From Rotaria macrura (lineage: Eukaryota > Rotifera > Eurotatoria > Philodinida > Philodinidae): a stretch of DNA of 64,000 nt. The stretch spans positions 62,001 through 126,000 of the forward strand of contig OENT01000293.1 in NCBI GenBank assembly GCA_900239685.1. Reading direction: 5' to 3'. Made by a program: the position numbers and the translations under genes. Shown here in pieces: positions 28,262 to 40,770 of the stretch (its first letter is position 1; each line of letters begins with the position of its first letter). The notes beneath the pieces were generated by a model that saw nothing but the letters and a program-made list of their open reading frames with translations, was not told where the DNA came from and made no database searches.

Positions 28262-29535
28262 GTGGAAAAGAATCAGTGAATAGCGTAATAAATAATTGAA
28301 TTAGTGAGAAAAATGATTGTCATCTTCAATTATGAAACCATTTCAAAAAAAAAAACTTCCAAGACAATACTATTGTGCATAGAATTCTTTTTTTTCAGTA
28401 AATGAATTTTTTTTTTGTTAAAACTGAATAGCTTCATATTGCTTCATAATATTTATGATATTTTTTTTCTATAAGAAAATGATTAACAAGAGAGAATATT
28501 CTTCGTCGTCTACATTGATCTCTATGCATGATTTATTACATCCAGATATTTTTGTATTGTGAAAAAATGTTGAAAAGAATACTAAGATATACATATTGTT
28601 GAATATTTAATTTCCCTGAAAAGCTACATACTGAATTATGCAACAGTATCTACTTAGAGAAGAAAAATTAAATTCTCAGTACAATAGACTAAAATTATCG
28701 GCATGAATATTTCGTACTCAATAACCATTATATTTACTCAGTCGGTTTCCTATTTGTTGAAAGGAGAAACTCTTCATCTAAACACTTTGAATGGCTATAT
28801 ATTTTCGTATATAAACACTACATGTTATTGCAATAAAAGCACTAAAAGGATTTACGTTATCATTGAGATTCGCGATTCACTCCATTCATCAAAACTTTGT
28901 CTTTTTTTCTTAAATTCCTAGAATGATCTAAAATATCATGCCTCGACGAAGAAATCAACAAGACTAAGTTGCATAAGATTAATTTCGACATCTACAACGA
29001 ATACTCTTTTAAGCTTTAAAATGCATCTTATACGGCTTTTACATAAAATTTATCTATATTTGAAAGTTTCAAATTTTGAAAAACATTTTTCTTTAAAATT
29101 ATTCGATGGAAGATAATGACTTTCAGCTCTTCTTGCACAAAAGACTAAAGAGACAAATTGTAAAAATATCAATTTTTAAAAGAATCCGATCCCAAAAAAA
29201 CAATAAATATTTTTAATATGCCACAGCATTGTCAAGTCTGAAATTCTACTAGAATATATTCTTGTGTGTCTATCTAGAAATTGGAAGAGTGCATCTCATA
29301 AGATTCTCTGATTGATGGAATCCATATCTAGTTTCATGTTATCATTCAATTGTACGTAGAACTAGGCGAGCTGGTACATGAGTCAAATCATCTACTAGTG
29401 TGATATGTATTTCTTTTTGTATCAAACAAAGCTCCTGTTTCTTACTTCTACTTGTGTCCAACAATGCTCATAGAATCTTTGGCTTTTTCCGAATAGAATA
29501 GATTCATTATCTTTCACAAGCTAATCACCTGGTGT

Positions 29536-29840
29536 GTTCAACTCTTGTAAGAAGTAGTCTCTTCCATATCCGGCGGTCCTGTACTAGATGGAACATATCT
29601 TGTTCAATGTGTTCATACTATTCTTTGATATTGTTGAACAACGCAATGCATGGACATCCTCATCGATGATTTTCATCCATCGTCATGAATCCTATATCTT
29701 TGATCAATATTTTATCGTCTATTCTACAGATATATAACCGAAGTAGAACATCTATCTTCTTTATGTAATGATGTCTATTACGTTTTCTTTGATCTGTATA
29801 TTTCTTCGCAGTATACCATACCCATGATCTCTACGTATCT
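29536..29840 (-). mobile_element. Fossil LINE retrotransposon 3' end
   Basis: Minus-strand translation, broken by stops, shows the conserved tail of an endonuclease/reverse-transcriptase LINE polyprotein. A piece LLRLYICRIDDKILIK (about 29750-29705) corresponds to the usual LRxxGHxxRMxDxRLIK segment. It is followed by a degraded RRGxPC-like patch, an NNIKE piece, and QDMFHLVQDRRIWKRLLL near 29590-29545, the usual AQDRxxWRR tail. In-frame stops and missing residues show it is dead. No target-site duplication or poly-A tail could be assigned, and only the 3' part is recognisable. Confidence 0.6.
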
Positions 29841-31489
29841 GTCGGTAACTGTGACATACAGTAAACCAGTCAAGAATAGTAAAGAATCACATTAATTCAA
29901 TACGAATCTGTCTAAACGACTCCCTATCCTGGTCATCTAGGAACATCGTTGAATATACGAGTAAAAAGTTCAATTAACATGGTTATGAATAGATTAACCT
30001 ATTGAATCAATAAAACTTCAATATGTACTTATTTTTATTATTCATTAGAAAAGATGAATCTCTTGTTTGACTGACGATCAAATAATCAATGCATTGAAAA
30101 TAGTTCGAAGTCTGCTACGAACAACGGCATTTGCTTAAGCATCAGTCTATGTTTCGGACAAGGAAATAAATATCAATTTATTTGTGTGCGCAATAAAAAC
30201 AACATATAAACACAGACAATCTGTCAAGAAAAGAAAACAGCATTAGAGAAACTGACACTGATCACAATACAAATTATACTCAATAGAATGGACATCTTTA
30301 AATTATAATTTTTGCCTTCACAAAATCATAGTTTAATATAAAAAGGGACCCATTCAATTAAAATTGAATTTGATACATTCTTTGTTGCAAATGCTCTTCC
30401 TATGAGAGAGATAGAGAGTTTTTCCATGTACAAAAACCTAAATTGATTTGAACTTTTACAACAGACGCATTTAAAATTGTTGTTTCTCTAGAACTAATGT
30501 TTTTTCAAAGAAAGAGCTACGTAACACATATTGTCTCCAATAGAATGGTTTTTTCGAACTTCTCGAAAAGAAAACAAAAACGTCATTAGACTAGAATCGA
30601 AGTACTGGTATTAATCTTACCATCATTTTAACTGACGGCATGTTTTGCTGAAATAGCTATCAGAAAATTAATTAGTATTATTCTTACTCTCATGAATTTA
30701 TCTGAATTCGTTTGAAGTCATAGTTAATCTCTGCAAATAAAAATGACGAGATATATGATACAATATTTTAGTGTTCGTCATGCACACCAAAAGTTTATAT
30801 AGTAATTGAAATCCTATACGCTCTGAGACTACGAGCGTGACATAGACAGGGTGTTGATTTGCTTTGTATCTTCTCATTGTAGTTGAAAATAGGATTTTCC
30901 TTTATTTCTTGACTACTATTAATAACGAGCAGAATAATAAACATGATTTGTCAGGTGAGTATGGACTATATGTTTTTTTAATCTTTTCTATTGCGTTCAT
31001 CAATTTACATTTTTCAGATTATACGATGAAGGATTTCACGTACAAAGAAAAATAACTAAAATCACATCTGCATAAACAAAACGATGAAGAAATACAATGA
31101 TTGACGATTACAATACTATTCTTCAAAACATTTGATCGATGGATAGAAGAAAAAAACAAAGTTTCTAAATTTTCAGACATGTTGTTTTTTCTTATGAGTG
31201 CATCAAATAAATATCTTATACTTTTTCTACCTTGCTGCATATCGTTGGCAAATATAATTATTTTCAATTAATTGACGTTTTGTTTTTGTCGAATTCTGTT
31301 TTTTAACGGCATGTTTTGTTAATTGTAAATCAAATTTTATATTTGATTGTTTAATCATAATTGAACACGTTCTCTTGTCAATGTAACTCGACTCGACTAA
31401 CAGTCATCAAATGGTGTCCTCTTTTAGATTGGGCGGAAAAGTTTTCATTGGTTATTACTATAACAAATAAATTATGTAAGAACGAGCTG

Positions 31490-31560
31490 TTTAACAATCG
31501 ATCGCTCGGGTCGCGCACGCACTGGCGATGCTACTAATTGTCCACCATGATGATTTGTTT
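31490..31560 (+). promoter_or_regulatory. Candidate promoter-proximal region of the Tousled-like kinase gene
   Basis: A short GC-richer patch (CGCTCGGGTCGCGCACGCAC) stands out from the AT-rich background about 0.4 kb upstream of the kinase start. The motif GTTTAACAATCGAT occurs here and again near 31648, about 155 nt further on. This is a positional inference only. Confidence 0.3.
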
Positions 31561-31957
31561 TTTTCGAGAATTTCGTTGTCATTGTAAATAATTCATTTAT
31601 AGTTAACATCTATTTCATTATTTTTATTTCAAATGTAACTACGACGTTTAACAATCGATTCACAACACAAATCGAATAGTGTTGTACGAAAAACCGGAAA
31701 TTTCTTAACATTTACGTGTATCTATATTTATTTTTATGCTCACATGATTAAAAACAAGCACAAAAACAAAGAATCTGTAACGTTAATAGATTACATAGAT
31801 GCGCTTTTCCTTTTCGTTTCACATTTTAATTCTATTGATCGATCATATGAAATATACAATGTATGACCTCTATCGATAAGTAAAAAAAACGTATTTCTTT
31901 CATTTCTAGATATGAGTTTTTTTATTTATTTACAAACAATAATTATTATTTTATAGA

Positions 31958-34900
31958 ATGAATCTGGTATCTAAACCATCCGAAAATCAATTTAATTCTC
32001 GAGGTAGAAATTAGATCAAAATTTCATTTTTATAATTCTACGCATATATATATCAATTTATCCCTTTTTATTCATCTAGGTCAAGGTGTCCTTCCATTAG
32101 ACAACAATTTTCCGACATTTAAATTATTCCCTCAACGTAGTGATTCAATAGAAAACAGTAATAATCGTGCATCACCATCGAATAATGCTTCAGGAGTAAT
32201 TCCGAAAAATCCAAGTCCAACAGATACAGATGAACTTGACTTTCATCCAATAGCAATATCACCATTTCGCTTGTTTGGCACATCAGCAACAACAACAACA
32301 TCAACAGCAACAGTATCGACAACAAATCAAAATCTATCAAAAACTCCGAATACAAGTACGTTGAAGAAATTTTCATCCATTACTGTTGATAAACCACGAC
32401 GTAAACGTGCACCAAAAGTCGATGATAATAATGATGGACAAAAAGTTAAACGACGAAAAAGTGAATTAAGTATGAATCAAAAACAATTAACATTAACAGA
32501 ATTGCAACCGCCAATCACAATGGAGAAAAAAACGAATCTAAATCCAGATATATTCGTAGCTAAAGTAGGAAGAAACGAAAATTTATTTTATGAAATTCAA
32601 TTCTATATATTAATGATATGATTTATTTCTTCAAGAATCCTTCGAATTATCGAGAAATAGGTTTTTCACCAGTTTCATCTGCTCAGAGTGATTCAGGTTC
32701 GAACTCTAATCATACATCTGAATCATCTAACAATTCAGCCGCTAATTCAAAGCAAACACAAGTAAAGATTTATTGTCGTTGGTTGTAATTATTTTTTGTT
32801 GCCTATTCTTGTTTTGTTTCATTAGACCGATATAAGTGGAGCAATAAATTCAACGTCAAATGAACTTGAAGCAAAGAACAGTCAAATACAAACATTAACC
32901 CGAGTAAAATAAAAATGAATATTTTTATATTTTGCTTTTTTTTTGAAATTTTCACCATTTAGGAACGCGATGATCTACGACGACAATTAACTGACACGAA
33001 AAAAGATCTCGATAAACAAACAAATATACTTCAAAAATGTCTTGCTGTCAATAAGAAATTATTGGTAGAAAAGGTAGGAAATAAAAGTTTTTTCTTTGAT
33101 ATTGCATTTTTAAATCATTCATTTTCAAGTTAAAACATATTCTTCAACAGATAAGAATGAAACAATATCCTTGAACGAGTAAAAGGTCAAACAATTGTTC
33201 AGGGATTGTCTAAACTTTTGATTGAGACAAAGAAAAAATGTCGAATATAAAAATAGGTACTAATTTCGATAAGCAACTATGTTAAAAATGATAGTTTATG
33301 AAAGCCAAGAATCTTCAGCATCTACACGCTTGTATTCTCATCCTCTTTCGCACTTGTGTTTTCGTCATTTTTCCTTTCGATCAAAGTTTAGATTGCGACA
33401 GTGTCATAGCCTTGGAAGGTGTAGTTTTTATTTTTTTCTACCATTTGAATTAAGACGACAATACCAATCACCATTGTCGAGATTGTGTTGTATGAACTAT
33501 CCTTCAAGGCTGCAGAATATTGTCCCCATTACCGTGGTCTCCTGGTTACATCACTATACACATATTATATGAAATTGCATCTACTTGGAGATTGAATATC
33601 ATGATAAAGAAACGTTTCTTTATGTTTACCTAACAGTTTCAAGACATAAGAAACATTATTCGATCTCTATATGCAAAATATATAAAATCATAACTCAAGT
33701 TATAGACATTTCCAATTTGTACCAAACGACAGTTTCAAACATGATCAAATGAATTTTTTTCCTTCATTTATCTGAGTTGTTAATAATAAGCAGTTGACTA
33801 GTTCTGCTTCTTCTTGTTCTATGTATTCATTCACAATGACACTCAAGAGAACAAGAAATCGAATATCTTTCTTTTTTATTATGACATGAGCGGTTATAAA
33901 GATAAGAGAGTATTTCATAATCGAGAGTGTTCATCTTGAAAGTTGTAAAGAAAGAAAAAACCGAAGAATTTTCATAATTCGATTTTTTTCCAGTCAACAC
34001 TCGAACGTAAACAAGCTCGACAGAAATGTATGGAAAATCGTTTAAGACTTGGTCAATTCGTTACACAAAGACAAGGTGCCACATTTGTAGAGAATTGGAC
34101 CGATGGTACAGCATTTACCGACATAACAAGGTATGGTTTTGTTTGTAAATAATAGTCAACAATGATGATTTTCATGTTTTTTGTAATTTATTTTGAAAAA
34201 TAGACAACAAGAAATGCTTCAACGTGCTCGAGAAGAACTCGATCGTGAACGACGTAATTTGTTACGTCGTCGGCCAAATTATGAAGTTAAAGAAAAACCA
34301 ACGAAAACATCTTATACAAGAGCAAAAAGTAAAGATCGCGGTGGCTCATTGACAACAAATGATGAAAGTAGTAATGATGGAATCAAAATAACAAGTGATG
34401 CAAATAAAGCGTAAGTTTACAAAAGCGTACTTGTATTTTCTTTTTGTCGTTTGTAATTTTACTTATTTAGAATAATATTAAGTGAATGGTATGAATCTGA
34501 TGAAATTTTACGTTTACGTCAAGCATCATTGAAAAAGGAAGAAGTCGATCTTCAAATGGAATATGAAAAACTTGAAAGAGAAAGAAATTTACATATTCGT
34601 GAATTAAAACGAATCTATAATGAAGATCATTCCAGGTAAAGATTCTTTTCATTACAACACAACGAAATTCTTTTTATGAATTTCATCGCTGTTTAACATT
34701 TTCCAATTGAGATCTCCATCTCAATTTAAGACTAAAATTGCATTAGGTATAATTCGTTTTGAAAAAAAAACAAACAAATAATTACTATAGGATAGAACTC
34801 TACTATCACTGAAATGTTTTTCAACGTATATTCTAACATTCATCAGGAAATAGAATAAAATCAAATAACCAAATGATATCTAATTCGAATTAATTATTAA

Positions 34901-37346
34901 AGAGAAATCGTAATTCTATTTTTATGAAACGTATTTATTATTCGTTTACTATCGACTTTCATGACTAAGAGATCTACTGATCACTTTCAAAACATCGAAT
35001 CGATTTTAATGTTTGATTACATTGTTTCACTTCAGTAACATCCAAGCCACTGAATAAAGCCAATAATACATATAACCTTGTAGCGAGATGAAAAATGTCA
35101 TTGATCCAAATCGATTCTATTTTGACTTATCGGTTAAATGAAACCTCGAAAAATGTTCGCATAATTAAGTTACTAGATTGCGAATAATCAAACGAATAGG
35201 TGAAAAAACCTAAATACGGTATGATTGTATCGTATCACTATTAACCAGCCAAATTTACAAACATTATTTATATTTTCTTGTAGAAAAAAATTTTCCCTTG
35301 TAACAAGAAAAAGAAAATAACCAAATATAAAGGGCACGAACAGAAGAGAAAAAAAAACTTCGCATCTAATTTTAATCTAGTAACAGTAGTGATATAAATG
35401 ATTATCTTCAACAAGTATCATGTATTAGATACCGATATTCAAATAATTATTTAATTTAAAAAATTACTCTGGTTAGTTTGTTCAGTAATGAACTGCAATG
35501 AAAAACTAAGCGATTATTGAGTAATTAAACATTCACTTGTTTTCGAGATTGCTAAAATAGATCGTTGTGTGAATCACAAAAATCATACCTATCAATATAA
35601 ATATATATATATTCAAATGCATTCTGACTCATGAAAACAAGTATCAAATTTTATTTTCTTCTCATCGGTTGATTTTCACTTGATTTTATTTCATTTATTT
35701 ATATGAATTTGCGTATATATTGTTGAAAATTGAAATTTCATAGAGTATCACGTTTGACTACAAAAAGGTCGAATATTCAGCTCCCAATCTGACATTTCGT
35801 TTTCATATTCAACAGAAAACTTCGTTATTCATTCTATTTGAAAGAAAAATCTCTAAATAGACAACGGCTTATTTCAATACCTGACTTCTAGCAAGTAACT
35901 AATACATCTCGTGTCAATCTTATTTTTACTTTGTCCAATTAAGTTTATAATTAGAATAAATCTTTTCAAATAAATCTCTAGCACACTTGTATTGACAATT
36001 TCTTTCATTCAAGTATTGCATGAAGTGTATTGTATATTTAAAATCTGTGACATTCTTATCTAGATTTCAAGACCATCCTGTTCTCAATGATCGTTATTTA
36101 CTTCTAAGTTTGATTGGTAAAGGCGGTTTTAGCGAAGTGCATAAGGTAAGATAAATTTGTAGAAACAAGTAGAAAAATGAAAATTATCATTTTATATTTC
36201 AATAGGCCTTCTGTTTGAAAGAGCAACGATATGTTGCTGTTAAAGTTCATCAACTTAATAAAGAATGGAAAGAAGAAAAGAAAGCAAATTATATCAAGTA
36301 ATATTTTCTTTTGTCGAGAATGAAATCTAATATTTTCTTTGATTCGAATTTTTTTCTTAAGACATGCTTTACGTGAATGTGACATTCTTAAAACACTTGA
36401 TCATCCTCGTATTGTTCGTCTTTATGATGTATTTGAAATCGACACAGATTCGTAAGAAAATCAAATATTTCTAATACAAAGAAGAAAAAAAAGGAAATGA
36501 AAATGTTCTTCTCAATTCTCTAGATTTTGTACTGTGCTGGAATATATCGAAGGAAATGATATCGACTTTTTCTTGAAACAACATAAACTTATACCTGAAA
36601 AAGAAGCACGTTCTGTTGTGATGCAAACTGTCAGCGCATTACGTTATTTAAATAATGGTATCAAACCACCTGTTATTCATTTTGATCTTAAACCAGCCAA
36701 TATTCTATTGGGCTCGGGTACAAGTAGTGGAGAAATAAAAATAACCGATTTTGGTTTAAGTAAACAAATGTGTGAAGATACATATGATCCCGAACACGGA
36801 ATGGATTTAACATCACAAGGAGCTGGAACATATTGGTAAAATTCTTCATGAAAAATAGAAACATGTTTTCTATTTCTGTCTTTTCGTTTTTCTTTTAAAT
36901 TAAAATAGGTATCTACCTCCAGAAGTATTTGTTCAAGGACCGAATCCACCAAAAATATCATCAAAAGTTGATGTATGGAGTTTAGGTTGTATTTTCTTTC
37001 AATGTTTATATGGACGGAAACCTTATGGACATAATCAATCACAAGCAGCTATACTTGAAAACCAAACAATCCTAAAAGCTAAAGAAATCGAATTTCCAGC
37101 CAAACCAATAGTATCGGATGGAGCAAAAGTATATTTAACATTTCGATACATAAAAACAATATTATTTTCGACTTTGTTTTCTTCCTGTAGATATTCATAA
37201 GAAGATGTTTGACTTACAATGTTCGTGATCGACCTGATGTGAATCAATTAGCTGACGATGAATATTTACGCTCATATCCAAAACGTGCAACTACTAACGC
37301 ATCAGCTCGAACAGCTCAATTGACAATGAATGACGGTTCAAATTAA
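31958..37346 (+). CDS. TLK: Tousled-like Ser/Thr kinase
   Basis: Nuclear kinase that phosphorylates the histone chaperone ASF1 and acts in replication-coupled chromatin assembly. Fourteen exons join in frame to 768 aa (human TLK1/2 about 770): 31958-32003, 32080-32564, 32636-32761, 32826-32903, 32963-33073, 33994-34130, 34204-34410, 34471-34635, 36064-36145, 36206-36297, 36362-36451, 36524-36835, 36909-37128 and 37191-37346. The N-terminus is Ser/Thr-rich with a basic KPRRKRAPK nuclear-localisation-like stretch. Coiled coils follow ([20 protein letters not shown]), then the TLK signature [16 protein letters not shown]. The kinase domain shows [44 protein letters not shown] and [12 protein letters not shown]. 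The start codon sits 2 nt after a TTATAG acceptor, suggesting a 5' UTR intron or trans-splicing. Introns 5 (920 nt) and 8 (1428 nt) are long. Confidence 0.95.
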
Positions 37347-37664
37347 CGTAATACAAAATTTCAAAGAAGCAAAAAGATACGAGAATAGTATTCCATACCA
37401 TATACTTATTTATTACATAACAAAAATATGTTCTTTTTGATACATATATATATATTTTTCTTTTCCTGATCATTATTTTTTTCGTCTTTAAAAAAACAAA
37501 CAAACAAACACACACATACACGCATAAATGCTTTAAAGAAATACTGGCGTGTTTAATATTTTGTCGATTTATTAATATCGACTGATATCTCTACTTCTCT
37601 CTTTTTTGTCTCTTATATTCAGTTTTGTCATCGTTCTTATAAACGTTTTTTTTTTCTTTCTTTA

Positions 37665-37698
37665 TACATATATATATATATATATATAAATATATAAA
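37665..37698. repeat. (TA)n microsatellite
   Basis: An uninterrupted TA run. Confidence 0.85.
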
Positions 37699-38158
37699 TG
37701 TACGTATGTGGAGGGTGAAGGTGTAAATAGATGAGTAGAAAATTCTTCTTCTTTTTTTTTCCTTTTTTGTTTGTGACCGAAAAGAAAACACACATAAACT
37801 TCTACCGCGTTCAAAATCCGTTAGGAAACAAATCCGAAGAGATTGTATTGGTGCTGATCATCGAAGGAATAAAATCAGAAAGAGCAACAAGACTTATTTT
37901 TTTTTTTGTTTTTCATTTCATTTTTCCTTCACCTGCTTTGTCTTTTGTCTAGTCTTTAATGACGATCCATTTTTTGTTATTTGGTTCAAAAATATGCACA
38001 CTTGTGTTTTTTTTTCTTCTTATTTCTTGCTTTCATCATCCATTGCTCTTTCTCTTTTTCCTCATCTTTATGTTTGTACTGTACACGTGTGTGTTTCATC
38101 TTCTCTAATATAGACTCAATTTATGCGTTCTTTTCTCTTTCAAATAAAGAAAAGAAAA

Positions 38159-38160
<2 letters not shown>

Positions 38161-38189
<29 letters not shown>

Positions 38190-38217
38190 CAGATATATAT
38201 TGATATATATATGTATC
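38161..38217. repeat. (TA)n microsatellite, interrupted
   Basis: TA dinucleotides interrupted by CAG and TG. Confidence 0.85.
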
Positions 38218-38249
38218 ATATGTTATTTATTTGAGTTTTACTCACTAGT

Positions 38250-38330
38250 AACCATGAAAGACTTAGTTGAATGGTTAAATATCTGTATATGAATTAGTTC
38301 ACGGTTCGAATCCCGGTCGATGCTGATATG
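38250..38330 (+). repeat. tRNA-like pol III element (SINE or tRNA relic)
   Basis: A box B (GGTTCGAATCC, 38303-38313) matches the pol III consensus exactly. It sits 28 nt after a box A-like TAGTTGAATGG (38264-38274). The flanking acceptor and T-stem bases do not pair properly, so this is not a working tRNA. A tRNA-derived SINE head or a decayed tRNA gene fits. No tail or second copy was identified in the window. Confidence 0.4.
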
Positions 38331-38662
38331 ATGTAATTAACTTAGTTATCCCTGTCTGATGACCTGATGTTTCAATCGGTTTAGAGAACTGATCAGCATA
38401 TCGATGTTAGTTTTTATGTTAACTAATATTGAAGTCATTTTTGATGATTTGCTCTGCAATTACTGTAAGAAGCCGGATAGGTTGATTCATTTCAGGAGCA
38501 GCTTATGTTTTCATAGTCATCTGCTTCTAATTGCTGTCATAATAGAAGGCGTATTTTCCATTGTTTTGTTTTCTAACAGCAACGATGTAAAGTAATCACT
38601 CACAGTACTTTTCTATGTTTAGATAATTCCACAAAAGAAAAACTTGAATACGAATAAATATC

Positions 38663-40770
38663 ATGGACGAAATTTTCGTTAATGCCAAAAATATTCTTGT
38701 TATTTGGTCCCCAGATGTCAATGCAGAAAGTTTACCAATTTTTCAAAATACAATACAAACCAAAGCAAAGCAAGCTTTGATTGCTTTTGAAAATGTCGAC
38801 ATGCTTTCAGAGTGTAAGTTTCATATTGATACACAAATTACCTATCTAATTTTATTTATATGAAAATTAAAAACTATTAGCTCATCGTGCATCATCATCA
38901 TTTGACATAGTATTATTTGGTCTCGTAAGCAAACGAGAGACAAAAATAACAACTGCAATACTGAATGAATTATTTCGTGTACTTCTTCCGAATGGCTATC
39001 TGATAGCACATATTGAACATACGAAACAATCACAAACAGTTGATCAATTTAAAATGTGTGGCTTCAGCAGTTGTAGTCCACTCGATACCAATTCATCATT
39101 TTTAATTGAAAATAAAGATAATGATGTTAAAAAACTTGGCTCCTTATGGCTATGTCAAAAACCAACATTTGATATTGGCTATTCAGTACCACTGCGTAAA
39201 GTCACCGATAGTCATACAGTACAAATACCATCATCGATGATCGGTGATAAAAAGACATGGACAGTTGAAGATGATGATTTAATAGATACCGATGAATTAT
39301 TAGACGAGAATGATCGAAAAAAACCTGATGTTAAACGTAAGTATAGTTTTTGCTTTTAAAGATATTTTTCGTTGAACAAGAACAATATTTCAGCAAACAT
39401 CGATACTTTTCTATTGACGCACTTGAAAAACAAGTCGAAAGTATTTAGTTTGTTGATTGAAAATTTTCCTCAGCGAACCATTACTATTTTCTGTAGTTCT
39501 CCAACAAACAGGTGAATATCATTCTCATGATAAATCACGATGTAACTTCAGCTACGAGTCTGTATGCATTATTGAATATCGAACAATATTTTTTTTCGAA
39601 TTCCGTTTGTTCGAGTAGATCTAACATTTTATTTTCTGTTTCAAAAATATGAATGCATTTCCTTTTTTTTGGATTTATTTTTGACATGAAAGTAATCTAA
39701 ACACTCAAAATTGAACTATATTGGAGGAAAACGATTGTTATAGTCGAGAAAGTTCTATTTTCAATTATAGTTTTTAATGAATAAAGTGCGAAGCTGTTCG
39801 ATTATTTTAAATAGACTATTTTTGTTAGACACACATACTCTCAAAGTTTTAATAGATAGTTCGTACATCATATGAAAATTTAAAATTGCACGGCTACATG
39901 AAGGTTGTTAGCCCCGCCCACATCAAAAATCAATCTTGTCACAGGTGTATTATTCAATCACATGACATTTTACATTGATATGTGGATTTTAGTAAAAATG
40001 CGGCGCGTATATATTTTCAACCTTGTCGCCTCACGCGACTCGCGTGACGTTTTCTGATGATATCTAACATACAAAAGTCGAATATGATTAATTGATTTAC
40101 TATTGATCTTAGTTCTCACTTTTTATCTGCTATTCTGCAAGAGCAGGTCCGAATTCATTGTAATGCCATTGATCAAAATACATCTACTTTGCAACTGTAT
40201 AGATGTACAAACTTCAGCAGAGAACAGAATTCTTCTCTAAGAACAAAATGATTGATATTATCAATCATGAAGCAACTACGGTTTCACAAAAGATGCTCAA
40301 TAGAAAGCCATGTGCTTTTTTTTTCGAAAAGAGAACTGAATGATCATCATTGATATATGTGTGTTTATCTAGATTTCGTTTTATAACAAAGGATTTGTCG
40401 TTTATTTTGTCTCCGTGAAAAATTTTGTCGAGATCCTTCTATTTTAAATTAATATTTCTCTTGATTTAGAATATGATTGTGGTACAGCATCATCTGGTGT
40501 TCGAAAAGCATGTAAAAATTGTACATGTGGTTTAGCACAAGAACTTGAACAAGAAGAACACATCGCAGCTAAAGAAACAGTTAAATCATCATGTGGAAGT
40601 GTACGTATATTAACAAAATAATATACGATCTTGTGATAGAAAAGATGTTTTTATTTCCTATTTAGTGCTATCTTGGTGATGCTTTTCGATGTGCCGGTTG
40701 TCCATCACGTGGTTTACCACCTTTCAAACCCGGCGAACGTGTCACCTTACCAAATGTGTCCGATGTTTGA
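38663..40770 (+). CDS. CIAPIN1: Anamorsin / CIAPIN1 (Dre2), cytosolic Fe-S assembly factor
   Basis: Electron-transfer protein of the cytosolic iron-sulfur assembly pathway, working with the diflavin reductase NDOR1. Four exons, 280 aa (human about 312): 38663-38813, 38881-39336, 40470-40600 and 40666-40770. The N-terminal half is the methyltransferase-like fold without a catalytic claim ([27 protein letters not shown]). The acidic linker shows [20 protein letters not shown]. Then come the two cluster motifs: C-x10-C-x2-C-x-C ([18 protein letters not shown]) and C-x2-C-x7-C-x2-C ([15 protein letters not shown]), followed by PPFKPGE. The first spacing is 10 residues where the human motif has about 8. 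Intron 3 (1133 nt) is unusually long for this gene and holds a GC-rich palindrome. It has no functional link to its neighbours. Confidence 0.95.
40031..40047. promoter_or_regulatory. Perfect CG-rich palindrome inside anamorsin intron 3
   Basis: TCACGCGA-C-TCGCGTGA is a perfect inverted repeat with one central base, in an AT-rich intron. Just upstream are CGGCGCGTATATATTTTC (TATA-like) and a GC-box-like CCCCGCCC at about 39912. Together they look like a promoter or protein-binding cluster, but there is no direct evidence. Confidence 0.3.

Larger units (their letters stand above)
28262..31957. other. Intergenic, divergent spacer before the kinase gene
   Basis: 3.7 kb between a minus-strand and a plus-strand gene, so it should hold the promoters of both. 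Apart from the LINE fossil at 29.5-29.8 kb and a short GC-richer patch near 31.5 kb, I see AT-rich sequence without exons or RNA genes. Confidence 0.5.
37347..38662. other. Spacer between kinase and anamorsin genes
   Basis: 3' UTR of the kinase, two AT microsatellites and a tRNA-like element, each listed separately. Pyrimidine-rich stretches make open frames without meaning. A TATGTTTAG acceptor near 38621 may be the 5' UTR splice site of the anamorsin gene. Confidence 0.5.

Noticed and set aside
33279-33572. 97-codon frame in kinase intron 5
   Set aside because: The kinase frame is continuous across this intron without it, and the translation resembles no known protein.
38250-38330. Functional tRNA gene
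   Set aside because: Boxes A and B are present but acceptor, D and T stems do not pair, so kept only as a tRNA-derived element.
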